Shown: piece after piece, positions 26,492 to 34,865 of the stretch
Layout: every line of letters starts with the position of its first letter
How positions within the stretch are numbered: position 1 is the first letter of the stretch
NCBI GenBank assembly: GCA_026709065.1
Contig: JAPOTS010000057.1
Coordinates: forward strand, 1 to 38,624
DNA from: Bacteroidota bacterium
Lineage (GTDB): Bacteria > Bacteroidota > Rhodothermia > Rhodothermales > Bin80
Direction of reading: 5' to 3'
DNA length: 38,624 nucleotides
Position numbers and translations under genes: made by a program
Notes under the pieces: model-generated
Told to the model about the DNA's origin: nothing
The model's database searches: none
The model's input: the letters and a program-made list of their open reading frames with translations, nothing else

Positions 26492-26856
26492 TAGTTTAGA
26501 TAATGCTTAAAATAGTGTAATATTCCGGCGCGCAGTAACAGGTCCTGATCTGATGAACTCATTTCCTCTGGTAAATCTTCATGGGGTTCCCAAATCCAGA
26601 AACCATCCACTTCGCGACCAACTCTCTCAAAACATCCAAGCCGTTCCAGCACACAGTATGTTCCTTCATTGACTAGACGCTGTTTAGATGCTTTGTCAAG
26701 ATCAGGTTCATAGCCCAGATCAGATTCTTGGAGACCGATCAAAAAAAGGATCCCATCGAGATCATCCGAACATCCAAGTGTCGTGTCAAGCCACTCTTTG
26801 AGTTTCGGCCACGCCGTAGCAACTACATCCCGATTTGGATGAATAAAGTCTCTCAC
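26491..26856 (-). CDS. conserved small acidic protein, unknown function
   Basis: 121 residues, acidic, soluble, without signal peptide or membrane segment. Features are an N-terminal helical stretch (AWPKLKEWLDTTL) and tryptophan-rich FWIWEPHEDLPEEM in the C-terminal third. I do not recognise the family. Its stop overlaps the start of the cyclophilin lipoprotein by one base, so it is translated with it and is a real gene rather than a chance frame. Folding-related or housekeeping roles are guesses only. Confidence 0.7.
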   Translation of the reverse strand: MRDFIHPNRDVVATAWPKLKEWLDTTLGCSDDLDGILFLIGLQESDLGYEPDLDKASKQRLVNEGTYCVLERLGCFERVGREVDGFWIWEPHEDLPEEMSSSDQDLLLRAGILHYFKHYLN

Positions 26857-26974
26857 GATAGTTTACGAGCTAATCAGTGGTAAGAAATGGATGCAAGTTT
26901 ATTCTACCAATCTCACATCATATGACCATCAAAATATATTATGTATATTTGATGACCGTATAACTCTCAAATCA

Positions 26975-29287
26975 ATGTTACGTGCCACTTGTCTCTTAAT
27001 AATCTATACAGTGACGGCATCATCTGCACTTGCACAGTCCTTTGGTGGGGCACTTGCAATTACGGATCAATACATATTTGTCGGTGAAACCAGAAACGTG
27101 GCATTTCAGGGAGAAGTTTATATCTACGACGCGGAAGATTCTTCAAAAAAGCCAACCATCCTTTCTGTGAATCAAGAGCTTGAACGCTTCGGAAGAACGC
27201 TTGCTGTGCAAGGTCAGACCTTGTTCGTTTCTGCACACGAAGCCAATGAGTCAAGAGGCGCAGTTGATGTATTTCAATTTGATGATACCTGGGAGCATCT
27301 AACCCGACTCACTGCATCGGATGGTCATCCTGAGGATCAATTCGGGCTATCAATTGCGGTGCAGGGCCGTCAAGTTTTTATTGGGGCACCAGGGCGTAAT
27401 GAATCTACGGGTGCTGTATATATATTTACCGAAAGTACTGAGAGGACATATATAGAATCACATATTATCATCCCTTCTGATGTGAGTCTCGGAGATAGAT
27501 TTGGGTCAACTCTCGCTGTAGATGGACATCTCGCCGCAATCAGTGCTCTTTCCCAATCAGAAAGTCGGGGAGCAGTCTATGGGTATAGAAATGAATCAGA
27601 TCAATGGGTTCAAATTGGCAAATTATCCCCAGATTTTCTTTCTGAATCTAGTCGGATGGGAAGCTCGCTATTGATTCATGATGCGCGCATTTTTGCAGGC
27701 GCACCATTACATGATGAGGGCAGAGGCCTGGTCTTTGAAATTGAATTTGATTCAGCGTCAAACCAAATGCAGATACGCAATTTTCTGCAACCGCTCAACC
27801 AAGAACGGATGTCACAATTCGGAGCGGCGATCACATTCGCAGGGGAAGAGTTATGGGTTGGGTCAAATCGTAGTAATCGTGGTCGGGGAATGGTGCATCA
27901 ATTTCGGCCGGCGGAAAATGGTTGGACGGACTCCATGACTCTACATCCACATGAATCCATTGGGCGCGCCGCATTCGGCAGTAGCCTTGTAGCTCACAAA
28001 GAGATTGCTGTCGTAGGAGCCGTGTATATGGACTCCCGTGCGGGTGGAGCAATCGTTCTAAGACAGAATGATTCTGGATGGAACACAGAACGGACACTGA
28101 TCAATGGAATAAAAAGCCACGATGCGATTACAGGTGGGGAAGTGCGATGCAGTCAAGGAAAAGCCGCCAAATGGTCTTGTGGCAATGTGGATATGACAGC
28201 ATTTTTGCCCCTCCCGCAAATGGGTGGAAACCGTGCCTCTAGACTCAACGATATTTGGGGATGGACTGATCCGCAAACCTCAAGAGAATATGCGTTGGTT
28301 GGGCGCAATGATGGCACATCATTCGTTGATGTGACCGACCCCGAACTTCCAATATACGTAGGGAATTTACCCATGACAGCTGGCTCTGTGGCTAATGTGT
28401 GGAGGGATATCAAAGTCTATGCCAATCATGCGTATGTCGTGGCTGATGGGGCAGATCAGCACGGTGTTCAGATCTTTGATCTCACTCAACTGCGTGAGAT
28501 AGATGATCCGCCAGTGACCTTTGAAGAAACTGCCATTTACACTGGAATTGCCAGTGCACACAACATTGTGATTAACGAGCAAACTGGCTTCGGTTATGTA
28601 GTAGGTGCCAGTGGGGGAGGGCAAACCTGTGGTGGTGGACTTCACATGTTAGATCTGCGAGACCAAGTCAATATTTCATTTGCCGGCTGTTTTGCAGATC
28701 CAAATACTGGTAGGCGAAATACAGGATATTCCCATGATGCACAGTGCGTCATTTATTCTGGCCCTGATACACAGTATTCTGGGAGAGAAATTTGTCTTGG
28801 ATCTAATGAAACCGCACTCAGTATCGCCGATGTCTCTGATAAGAATAATCCAATTCCAATTTCAGTTGCTACCTATCCGAAAGTGGCTTACACGCATCAA
28901 GGATGGTTGACGGAAGATCACAGATATTTTTATATGAACGATGAAGGAGATGAGCCCCAAGGACTGGTAGAGGGTACGCGGACTCTTATTTGGGATGTGT
29001 CTGATCTTGATGACCCCGTTCTAATCACTGAATACATTGCTACAACATCTGATACTGATCATAATTTATATATCAGAGGTGATCTGATGTATCAGTCAAA
29101 TTATGGAGCAGGCCTTCGCATTTTAGACATATCTAGCCCAGCTACTCCTGTTGAGATCGGCTTTTTTGAGCCAGGACCAGGGTCAACATCTTGGAGTAAC
29201 TATCCGTATTTTGAAAGTGGAACATTGATTGTTACCAGTGGAACTGAAGGACTATTTATACTCAAAAAACGTGAACTTGATATTTAA
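26975..29287 (+). CDS. secreted FG-GAP propeller / choice-of-anchor B protein
   Basis: About 770 residues from the preferred start ATG 26975, which begins a signal peptide (MLRATCLLIIYTVTASSALA). The longer frame from 26891 would bury that signal. Residues of about 25-370 contain six to seven repeats of type FGxSLAVxGxxxFIGAP...GAVYIF, the FG-GAP integrin-like propeller pattern. From about 381, GGEVRCSQGKAAKWSCGN starts a domain of the choice-of-anchor B type (TIGR04312-like), with repeated segments such as YALVGRNDGTSFVDVTDP and RILDISSPATPVEIG (LVIVD-like propeller repeats). It is expected at the surface or outside the cell; ligand unknown. It is divergent to the cyclophilin operon. Confidence 0.82.
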   Translation: MLRATCLLIIYTVTASSALAQSFGGALAITDQYIFVGETRNVAFQGEVYIYDAEDSSKKPTILSVNQELERFGRTLAVQGQTLFVSAHEANESRGAVDVFQFDDTWEHLTRLTASDGHPEDQFGLSIAVQGRQVFIGAPGRNESTGAVYIFTESTERTYIESHIIIPSDVSLGDRFGSTLAVDGHLAAISALSQSESRGAVYGYRNESDQWVQIGKLSPDFLSESSRMGSSLLIHDARIFAGAPLHDEGRGLVFEIEFDSASNQMQIRNFLQPLNQERMSQFGAAITFAGEELWVGSNRSNRGRGMVHQFRPAENGWTDSMTLHPHESIGRAAFGSSLVAHKEIAVVGAVYMDSRAGGAIVLRQNDSGWNTERTLINGIKSHDAITGGEVRCSQGKAAKWSCGNVDMTAFLPLPQMGGNRASRLNDIWGWTDPQTSREYALVGRNDGTSFVDVTDPELPIYVGNLPMTAGSVANVWRDIKVYANHAYVVADGADQHGVQIFDLTQLREIDDPPVTFEETAIYTGIASAHNIVINEQTGFGYVVGASGGGQTCGGGLHMLDLRDQVNISFAGCFADPNTGRRNTGYSHDAQCVIYSGPDTQYSGREICLGSNETALSIADVSDKNNPIPISVATYPKVAYTHQGWLTEDHRYFYMNDEGDEPQGLVEGTRTLIWDVSDLDDPVLITEYIATTSDTDHNLYIRGDLMYQSNYGAGLRILDISSPATPVEIGFFEPGPGSTSWSNYPYFESGTLIVTSGTEGLFILKKRELDI

Positions 29288-30015
29288 GACGCATCAAAAT
29301 CTTTGCAGATACTATAGGCACAAATTCAAGGGAACAGTCATTATTTCGTTGTCGCACTCAATACGATCGTTTTCTATCAAACAAGGTCAGTCTTAACTAT
29401 CATCAAAAGGTGGATAACTCTACGCCAGACGTTGTTTTTGTATGCTCCTATTGATTTTGATGGGGCAGTATCGGGTTTACCTGTTGGATTAGTCCCGATA
29501 TATCATCAGTTACAGTATTAGTGAATATGGAGTGTTCAGTTTGAAGCAAACATTTCAGCGCATACAAGTCAAAGAGTAAGCTCAGCAGGAGTTTGATAGA
29601 AAAAGCGTTGAAGTATTCATCCTCTTTGATTGGAGTCTTACCTGTTTCTTATCATGTAGAGCCACGCCAGACGGGATCCTAATGCCACGGGTTGTTTCAA
29701 AGTTAGTTAAAAAACCCCGTGCACCTACGTGCAATACTCATTTTCAAATGCATCATCTTGAAGAAGATCATATCATTGCTCAGAGCATATCCAAATCATA
29801 CAATGACTGAGCGAGAGCGTACTTTATATAAGAAAATCATGGTATGGAGTATCTCCTTGAACGTCTTCGCGTAGCAACGATGTATTCGCACTTACATCAA
29901 TAATTCCCAAAAGAAAGATCAGAATCCATTACCAATAGATCTATCAGAATATCATCTCACTGAGACTTGTTTAGTAGGATGACCGGGTAAAAGGAAGCCT
30001 CATCGGACTATGGTA
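29288..30015. other. 728-bp gap without a supported gene
   Basis: No frame over about 60 codons with any recognisable product. A 23-bp segment at 29689-29711 recurs near the window end (38571-38594), and a small hairpin TGCAC-CTAC-GTGCA follows it near 29721-29734. The rest appears featureless. It may be the remains of a lost gene or mobile element. Confidence 0.5.
29689..29711 (+). repeat. short dispersed repeat, copy 1
   Basis: The sequence GGGTTGTTTCAAAGTTAG plus TTAAA matches 38571-38594 with one substitution and one inserted base. In both places CTCATTTTC follows, after a 25-bp interruption here and directly at the other copy. Both lie in gene-free DNA. It could be an end of a degraded insertion sequence or a small intergenic repeat. 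Confidence 0.45.
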
Positions 30016-31074
30016 TCACTGAGTCACTCCAAGCCCAGGCTCATCTAGTATATGAAGATAGCCGTCTGATAAAACAAAGCCGCCATGTGCGGTATCCCGA
30101 GAAAGATCAAAACTTCCATCCAAGTCTATGTATCGGGTTTGTGAGCATGCGTAGGCAGTATGTAATGCAGCTGCGATGCTAATCACGCTTTCATCCATAC
30201 AACCCCACATCAGCTCAATGCCCGTCATCTCTGCAATATCGGCAATGGTCAGAGCACCTGTAATTCCCCCACATTTCATGAGCTTGATATTCCAGATCCC
30301 AAACGGCATCCCATTAGATAATCGTAGAGCATCAGATGGACAGATAAGGCTTTCATCTGCGGCCATTCGCTGACGGGCTTCATGGGGGAAAACAATCATC
30401 TGATGATCTTCTTCTCTGACAAGCGGCTGCTCAACTAACTCTAGATTTAAAGCATGCAATGCATGAAGTAGATCCGTTGTCTGCTCAAGTGTATATCCCT
30501 GATTTGCGTCTACTCGAATCGTTACATTCTCTGGACAAATAGATCTGAGTGCATGCAAGCGCGCTAAATCTTCTTCATAGTTTAATCCAAGTTTTACTTT
30601 GAGGCATCTGAACCCTCGCGAAATGTATTCTTGTGCTTCCTCTAGTGTCTGCTCCAGAGGTAAAATTCCAATCGTTATGGAGGTGGGTAATGGTTTCATA
30701 GGATGGCCGATGAGAGAGGCCACAGACACACCGATGCTTCGTGCTAATAGATCATAAACAGCCATATCAAGAGCTGCAAGAGCCGACGGAAAATTAAGAC
30801 ACTGACGTTGGAGCTCCAGTGTCACAGGCCGTATCATCTGGACATTCTGTCGCATCAATACATCATGTGCTAAGGAATCCATGGCTTGGAAGCATTCTTC
30901 AGGAGATTCCGAAGTGACCATAGTCGGGGCAGCACAGCCATATCCAGAAACCCCAAGATGACTCTCCAAACGGACAAAATGTAAGTCAACTGTACTGACT
31001 TCACGGGTCGCAATTACATAGGGTCGTGTAAGGGGAAGCTTGTCTGTCCAAGTCTCGACATGTTGAATGATCAT
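30016..31074 (-). CDS. dgcA: enolase-superfamily racemase/epimerase DgcA
   Basis: 352 residues of the muconate-lactonising subgroup, near L-Ala-D/L-Glu epimerases. The catalytic lysine motif is LKVKLG (K159, K161), the metal ligands are D189 (RVDAN), E215 (VEQP) and D240 (AADES), and the second lysine is K264 (IKLMKCGG). The partner gene is a DUF1611/DgcN protein, overlapping by ATGA. This pairing is the known dgcN-dgcA arrangement, in which DgcN N-acylates D-glutamate and DgcA racemises the product to the L form. Dipeptide epimerisation in murein recycling is the main alternative. All catalytic positions look intact. Confidence 0.88.
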   Translation of the reverse strand: MIIQHVETWTDKLPLTRPYVIATREVSTVDLHFVRLESHLGVSGYGCAAPTMVTSESPEECFQAMDSLAHDVLMRQNVQMIRPVTLELQRQCLNFPSALAALDMAVYDLLARSIGVSVASLIGHPMKPLPTSITIGILPLEQTLEEAQEYISRGFRCLKVKLGLNYEEDLARLHALRSICPENVTIRVDANQGYTLEQTTDLLHALHALNLELVEQPLVREEDHQMIVFPHEARQRMAADESLICPSDALRLSNGMPFGIWNIKLMKCGGITGALTIADIAEMTGIELMWGCMDESVISIAAALHTAYACSQTRYIDLDGSFDLSRDTAHGGFVLSDGYLHILDEPGLGVTQ

Positions 31075-32117
31075 AAGCGAAGCCTTTTAACTATCTCATC
31101 TACGATCCCCTTGACCCCATCTTCTAGAGGACGCACCACGGGGATTTGATGATCAACTTGAAGTTGCTCTACGATTTCGGTTGATTGGGGCTTCGTGAGA
31201 CCTTGAGTAAAGAGAGAAATTCCCCAAACATCTGATCCCAACAGGCGGATCAACTTTATCTCGTCTGTCAGGGACGGCAATGTGCACCCATCAAGGTGCT
31301 CAAAATCTTCGTAATGAGTACGTGCGGGGGCATGTTGCAGGATGACACCCCTAGATTGTGCTGAGCAGATCAATTCCGATCCAGCTGGCCCAGATGGATT
31401 ACGTAGTGCGGATTGTCCTTCCAGTAAAATGACATCGGGTGATGTTTCACGGTAGCAACTAACAATTGCATGCTCCAACTCTCCAGAGACAAAGTCATTT
31501 AGGGTTGAATCAAATATGAAGCCATATTTGAGACCCTGTAGCCAACCCGTTTGGCCTGTATAAATCACCTCTGCATGCATATTCTGATTTTTGAATTCGG
31601 TTTGCAAGAGCATGGCAGTGGTTCGCTTACCTATGGCACAGTCCATTCCAAGAATTGCAATTCGCGGCGCAGGAACTGAAAAAATTTCCCCAGTCCAAAA
31701 GTGTAATTCCGATGCGGGTAAGGGTTTTCGTAAATCAATGATTCCGCCTGTTGCTTTCTCAGTAATGCTCTGATCTTGTGATAGCAATTGATGTAATCCA
31801 TTGACAAGCGTGAGTCCTGCAGATGCAGCAGCCAATAGATCCATTTTCAAAGCATCAGGCAGGATTCCCCCAACCGTAGCTATTCCAATCACGCAGTGAG
31901 TTGGCTCAACATGCGCGAGAGCTTCCGATACCGTTGAAAAAAATGGAATCCCGCGATGATGTCCATCCAGTACTACACCAGTATCCTTGCCTGCATAGGT
32001 TGGATCAATGACTCCAATGATTTCATATCGACTTGGGCCGCGAATCAATCCATGGGTAGTTTTTGCAAATACGCTATCAAAAAGTCCATTAGCAAGTATA
32101 AGTGCGCTTTGTTTCAT
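31071..32117 (-). CDS. dgcN: DUF1611 family protein, DgcN-like D-glutamate N-acyltransferase
   Basis: 348 residues. An N-terminal Rossmann-like domain (about 1-140) contains VIDPTYAGKDTG and CVIGIATVGG. The C-terminal P-loop-like domain shows GMDCAIGKRT (157-166), the DUF1611 signature, and LLEGQSALRNPSG. Homologues paired with DgcA are known in marine bacteria as D-glutamate N-acetyltransferases of a D-glutamate utilisation pathway. That assignment follows from family and neighbour. It is transcribed divergently from glgP, with about 100 bp between them that must hold both promoters. Its stop overlaps the dgcA start. Confidence 0.85.
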   Translation of the reverse strand: MKQSALILANGLFDSVFAKTTHGLIRGPSRYEIIGVIDPTYAGKDTGVVLDGHHRGIPFFSTVSEALAHVEPTHCVIGIATVGGILPDALKMDLLAAASAGLTLVNGLHQLLSQDQSITEKATGGIIDLRKPLPASELHFWTGEIFSVPAPRIAILGMDCAIGKRTTAMLLQTEFKNQNMHAEVIYTGQTGWLQGLKYGFIFDSTLNDFVSGELEHAIVSCYRETSPDVILLEGQSALRNPSGPAGSELICSAQSRGVILQHAPARTHYEDFEHLDGCTLPSLTDEIKLIRLLGSDVWGISLFTQGLTKPQSTEIVEQLQVDHQIPVVRPLEDGVKGIVDEIVKRLRL

Positions 32118-32219
32118 TCAATTGTATAATTCTCAATCAGTATCATTCTACCATCATCATTAACAGATTGTCTTCAATCTTGAGGATAAGTTTTCTTGCA
32201 ATTTTACAAAAATAACAAT

Positions 32220-34796
32220 ATGAATCCTAAATCTGTACGTATTCTTACGAGTACTCCATCTCTGCCAAGCGCCCTTGAGCGTCTCCAAGAATTAGCCTAT
32301 AACGTTCGATGGGCATGGGATGAAGATACGATTGCTCTCTTTCAGAGGCTTGACGATCAGTTGTGGAACGCTTCAGGGCATAATCCGGTGCAAATGCTGG
32401 CGCAAGTCCCTGCGGAGCGATTACAAGAACTTGCCGAAGATGAAGGGTTCGTTGCTCATCTCAAGGAGGTATGTGCTTCGTTTGATGGCTATCTTAATGC
32501 GTCATCAACATGGTTTTCTAGAACCCATTCGTCCGACGGCTTATTGACGGCTTATTTCTCAGCTGAGTTTGGAATTACCGAATGTCTGAAAATCTTTGCT
32601 GGTGGGCTTGGGGTGTTAGCAGGAGATCATTTGAAGAGTGCAAGTGACTTAGGGATTCCCATTGTCGGAGTTGGTCTGATGTATCAGCAGGGATACTTTA
32701 GCCAGCGACTTGATCAAGACGGTCTACAACAAGAGTCTTATATCAAAAATGACCTTCCTCAACTCCCTTTAACCCTTGAGCGTAATGAAAAGGGGGTTCC
32801 ACTTCAAGTGTCAGTGGAGATTGGGGAGCGAAGTGTCTATGCTCAAATATGGCGGGTTCAAGTGGGAAGAATTCCACTGTATTTACTGGATACCAATATT
32901 TCAGCCAATCACCTAGAAGAAGACCGAAATCTGACGGATTATCTCTATGGAGGAGGTAATGAATTACGCATTCAACAGGAAATCATTCTTGGTATTGGAG
33001 GTTATCGTGCTCTGCAACTATTAGGTCTTCAACCTAAGGTGTATCATCTCAATGAGGGACATTCTGCATTTCTCACGTTAGATCGGACTCGTCAACTGAT
33101 GCAAGAGCACAAGTTAACGTTTGAAGAAGCCCGTACGGCTACTGCTGCCAGTGTCGTCTTTACAACACACACTCCGGTTGAAGCTGGACATGATCGATTT
33201 CCACCAGAGTTGATGGATCGATACTTGGTGTCTTATGCAAAAAAGGCTTTAGGTCTTGAGCGTCGAGAAATTTTAGCACTTGGCCGAGAATATGCTGCTG
33301 ATGACACAGAATATTTCGGAATGACAAAGCTTGGAATTCGGATGAGTAATTTCTGTAATGGCGTTGCTAGGCTACATGGTGAGGTGAGTCGTAACATGTG
33401 GCAAAATCTGTGGCCCGATATACCAGAAGATGAGGTTCCAATCGGTCATATTACCAATGGAATTCACATCTCTTCATGGATTTCTAGTTCGCTCAAGCGA
33501 CATGTTGACCGGTATGTTGGTCCACGATGGAGGGAGGAGGCCATTAGTGAAGCGCAGTGGCAACATGCAGAGCAGATTCCAGATGACATTCTCTGGCTCA
33601 CCCACCTCAGAAATAAAGAAAATTTAATTCTTCAGGCCCGGAGATCACTTCGTTCTCGGCTTATTCGGTTAGAGGCCCCAGCAAAAGAAATAGCACGAGC
33701 GAAGAAATTACTTAACCCGCATGCGCTAACGATTGGCTTTGCCCGCCGTTTTGCCACTTATAAGCGTGCAAGTCTATTTCTTCTGGATCTTGAAAGATTG
33801 ACTCAGATTCTCACGCATCCCGCTCGGCCAGTCCAAATAATTTTTGCTGGAAAAGCCCATCCGCGGGATGAGCCAGGCAAAGAGTTGATACAGAAGATTG
33901 TTGAGGCATCTCGGACAGATACTTTATGTAATCATATCGTCTTCATCGAAGATTATGACATGGCCATTGCACGTGATCTGGTTCAGGGCGTTGACCTATG
34001 GCTTAATACTCCACGGCGACCCCGAGAAGCCAGTGGAACGAGCGGAATGAAAGCGGCTGCTAATGGGGGACTCAATCTGAGTATTCTTGATGGATGGTGG
34101 GATGAAGGATATGATCCTGATATTGGTTGGTGTATCGGAAGAGGCGAAATCTCGGACAACCATGCCTATCAAGATGAACGGGATGCTGAACAACTCTATG
34201 ATCAACTTGAATATGAAATTGTTCCGCTATTTTATGATCGATCCTCCGAAAATCTACCACTGCAATGGATTTCTAGGATGAAACGGTCAATTGCAAGTCA
34301 TAGTAGTTTTTTCAATACGCATCGAATGGTTCAAGAATACACCGAAAAAGCCTATTTAACTGCCGAAACCCGTGTTAAAGCTCTGTATGCTAATGACATG
34401 AAGGAGGTCAAGGCATTAACAAAATGGGAGCAACATGTTCAATGTGAGTGGACTCATGTTCAAGTTAGCATCAATCAAAACTCCCCGCAGGGTGATGTTC
34501 AGGTTGGAGAGCCATTTACTGTTAATGCTGATGTGACATTAGGTCAGCTTTCACCAAATGATATCGATGTTCAACTCTATTTGGGGCATATTGCTGATCA
34601 GGGGGAAATCATAGACGCTGAAATCATGCCTATGAGCTTGATCAAGTCCACCAAAAGCAATGGTCATTACACCTATGAGGCAAAAAACATCACTTGCACT
34701 AAAAGTGGTACTTTGGGGTACACTGTTCGCCTTCGCCCAAAACACGGTGATCAATCATTATTTCAATGTTCTGATTTGATGACTTGGGCCCAGTGA
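32220..34796 (+). CDS. glgP: alpha-glucan (glycogen/maltodextrin) phosphorylase
   Basis: Releases glucose-1-phosphate from alpha-1,4-glucans. It has 858 residues from ATG 32220, which I prefer over TTG 32196. An N-terminal DUF3417 domain (about 1-110, LAYNVRWAWDEDTIALF) precedes the GT35 phosphorylase core. Visible sites are GGLGVLAGDHLKSASD, VYHLNEGHSAF, THTPVEAGHDRF, FARRFATYKRA and the PLP lysine K611 in GTSGMKAAANGG. This short phosphorylase type is common in Bacteroidota and actinobacteria. A C-terminal beta extension (about 740-858) is unusual compared with the classical 800-residue enzymes. It converges with the methyltransferase gene. Confidence 0.95.
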   Translation: MNPKSVRILTSTPSLPSALERLQELAYNVRWAWDEDTIALFQRLDDQLWNASGHNPVQMLAQVPAERLQELAEDEGFVAHLKEVCASFDGYLNASSTWFSRTHSSDGLLTAYFSAEFGITECLKIFAGGLGVLAGDHLKSASDLGIPIVGVGLMYQQGYFSQRLDQDGLQQESYIKNDLPQLPLTLERNEKGVPLQVSVEIGERSVYAQIWRVQVGRIPLYLLDTNISANHLEEDRNLTDYLYGGGNELRIQQEIILGIGGYRALQLLGLQPKVYHLNEGHSAFLTLDRTRQLMQEHKLTFEEARTATAASVVFTTHTPVEAGHDRFPPELMDRYLVSYAKKALGLERREILALGREYAADDTEYFGMTKLGIRMSNFCNGVARLHGEVSRNMWQNLWPDIPEDEVPIGHITNGIHISSWISSSLKRHVDRYVGPRWREEAISEAQWQHAEQIPDDILWLTHLRNKENLILQARRSLRSRLIRLEAPAKEIARAKKLLNPHALTIGFARRFATYKRASLFLLDLERLTQILTHPARPVQIIFAGKAHPRDEPGKELIQKIVEASRTDTLCNHIVFIEDYDMAIARDLVQGVDLWLNTPRRPREASGTSGMKAAANGGLNLSILDGWWDEGYDPDIGWCIGRGEISDNHAYQDERDAEQLYDQLEYEIVPLFYDRSSENLPLQWISRMKRSIASHSSFFNTHRMVQEYTEKAYLTAETRVKALYANDMKEVKALTKWEQHVQCEWTHVQVSINQNSPQGDVQVGEPFTVNADVTLGQLSPNDIDVQLYLGHIADQGEIIDAEIMPMSLIKSTKSNGHYTYEAKNITCTKSGTLGYTVRLRPKHGDQSLFQCSDLMTWAQ

Positions 34797-34865
34797 TGAC
34801 TGATCTGAGCTACTACAGCCATTGTCCAACGACAATTAGAATTTAAATTGATGACTGGTCAAGAC

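Noticed and set aside
26891-26974. Upstream ATG for the propeller/anchor protein
   Set aside because: The added 28 residues would mask a clear signal peptide starting at 26975.
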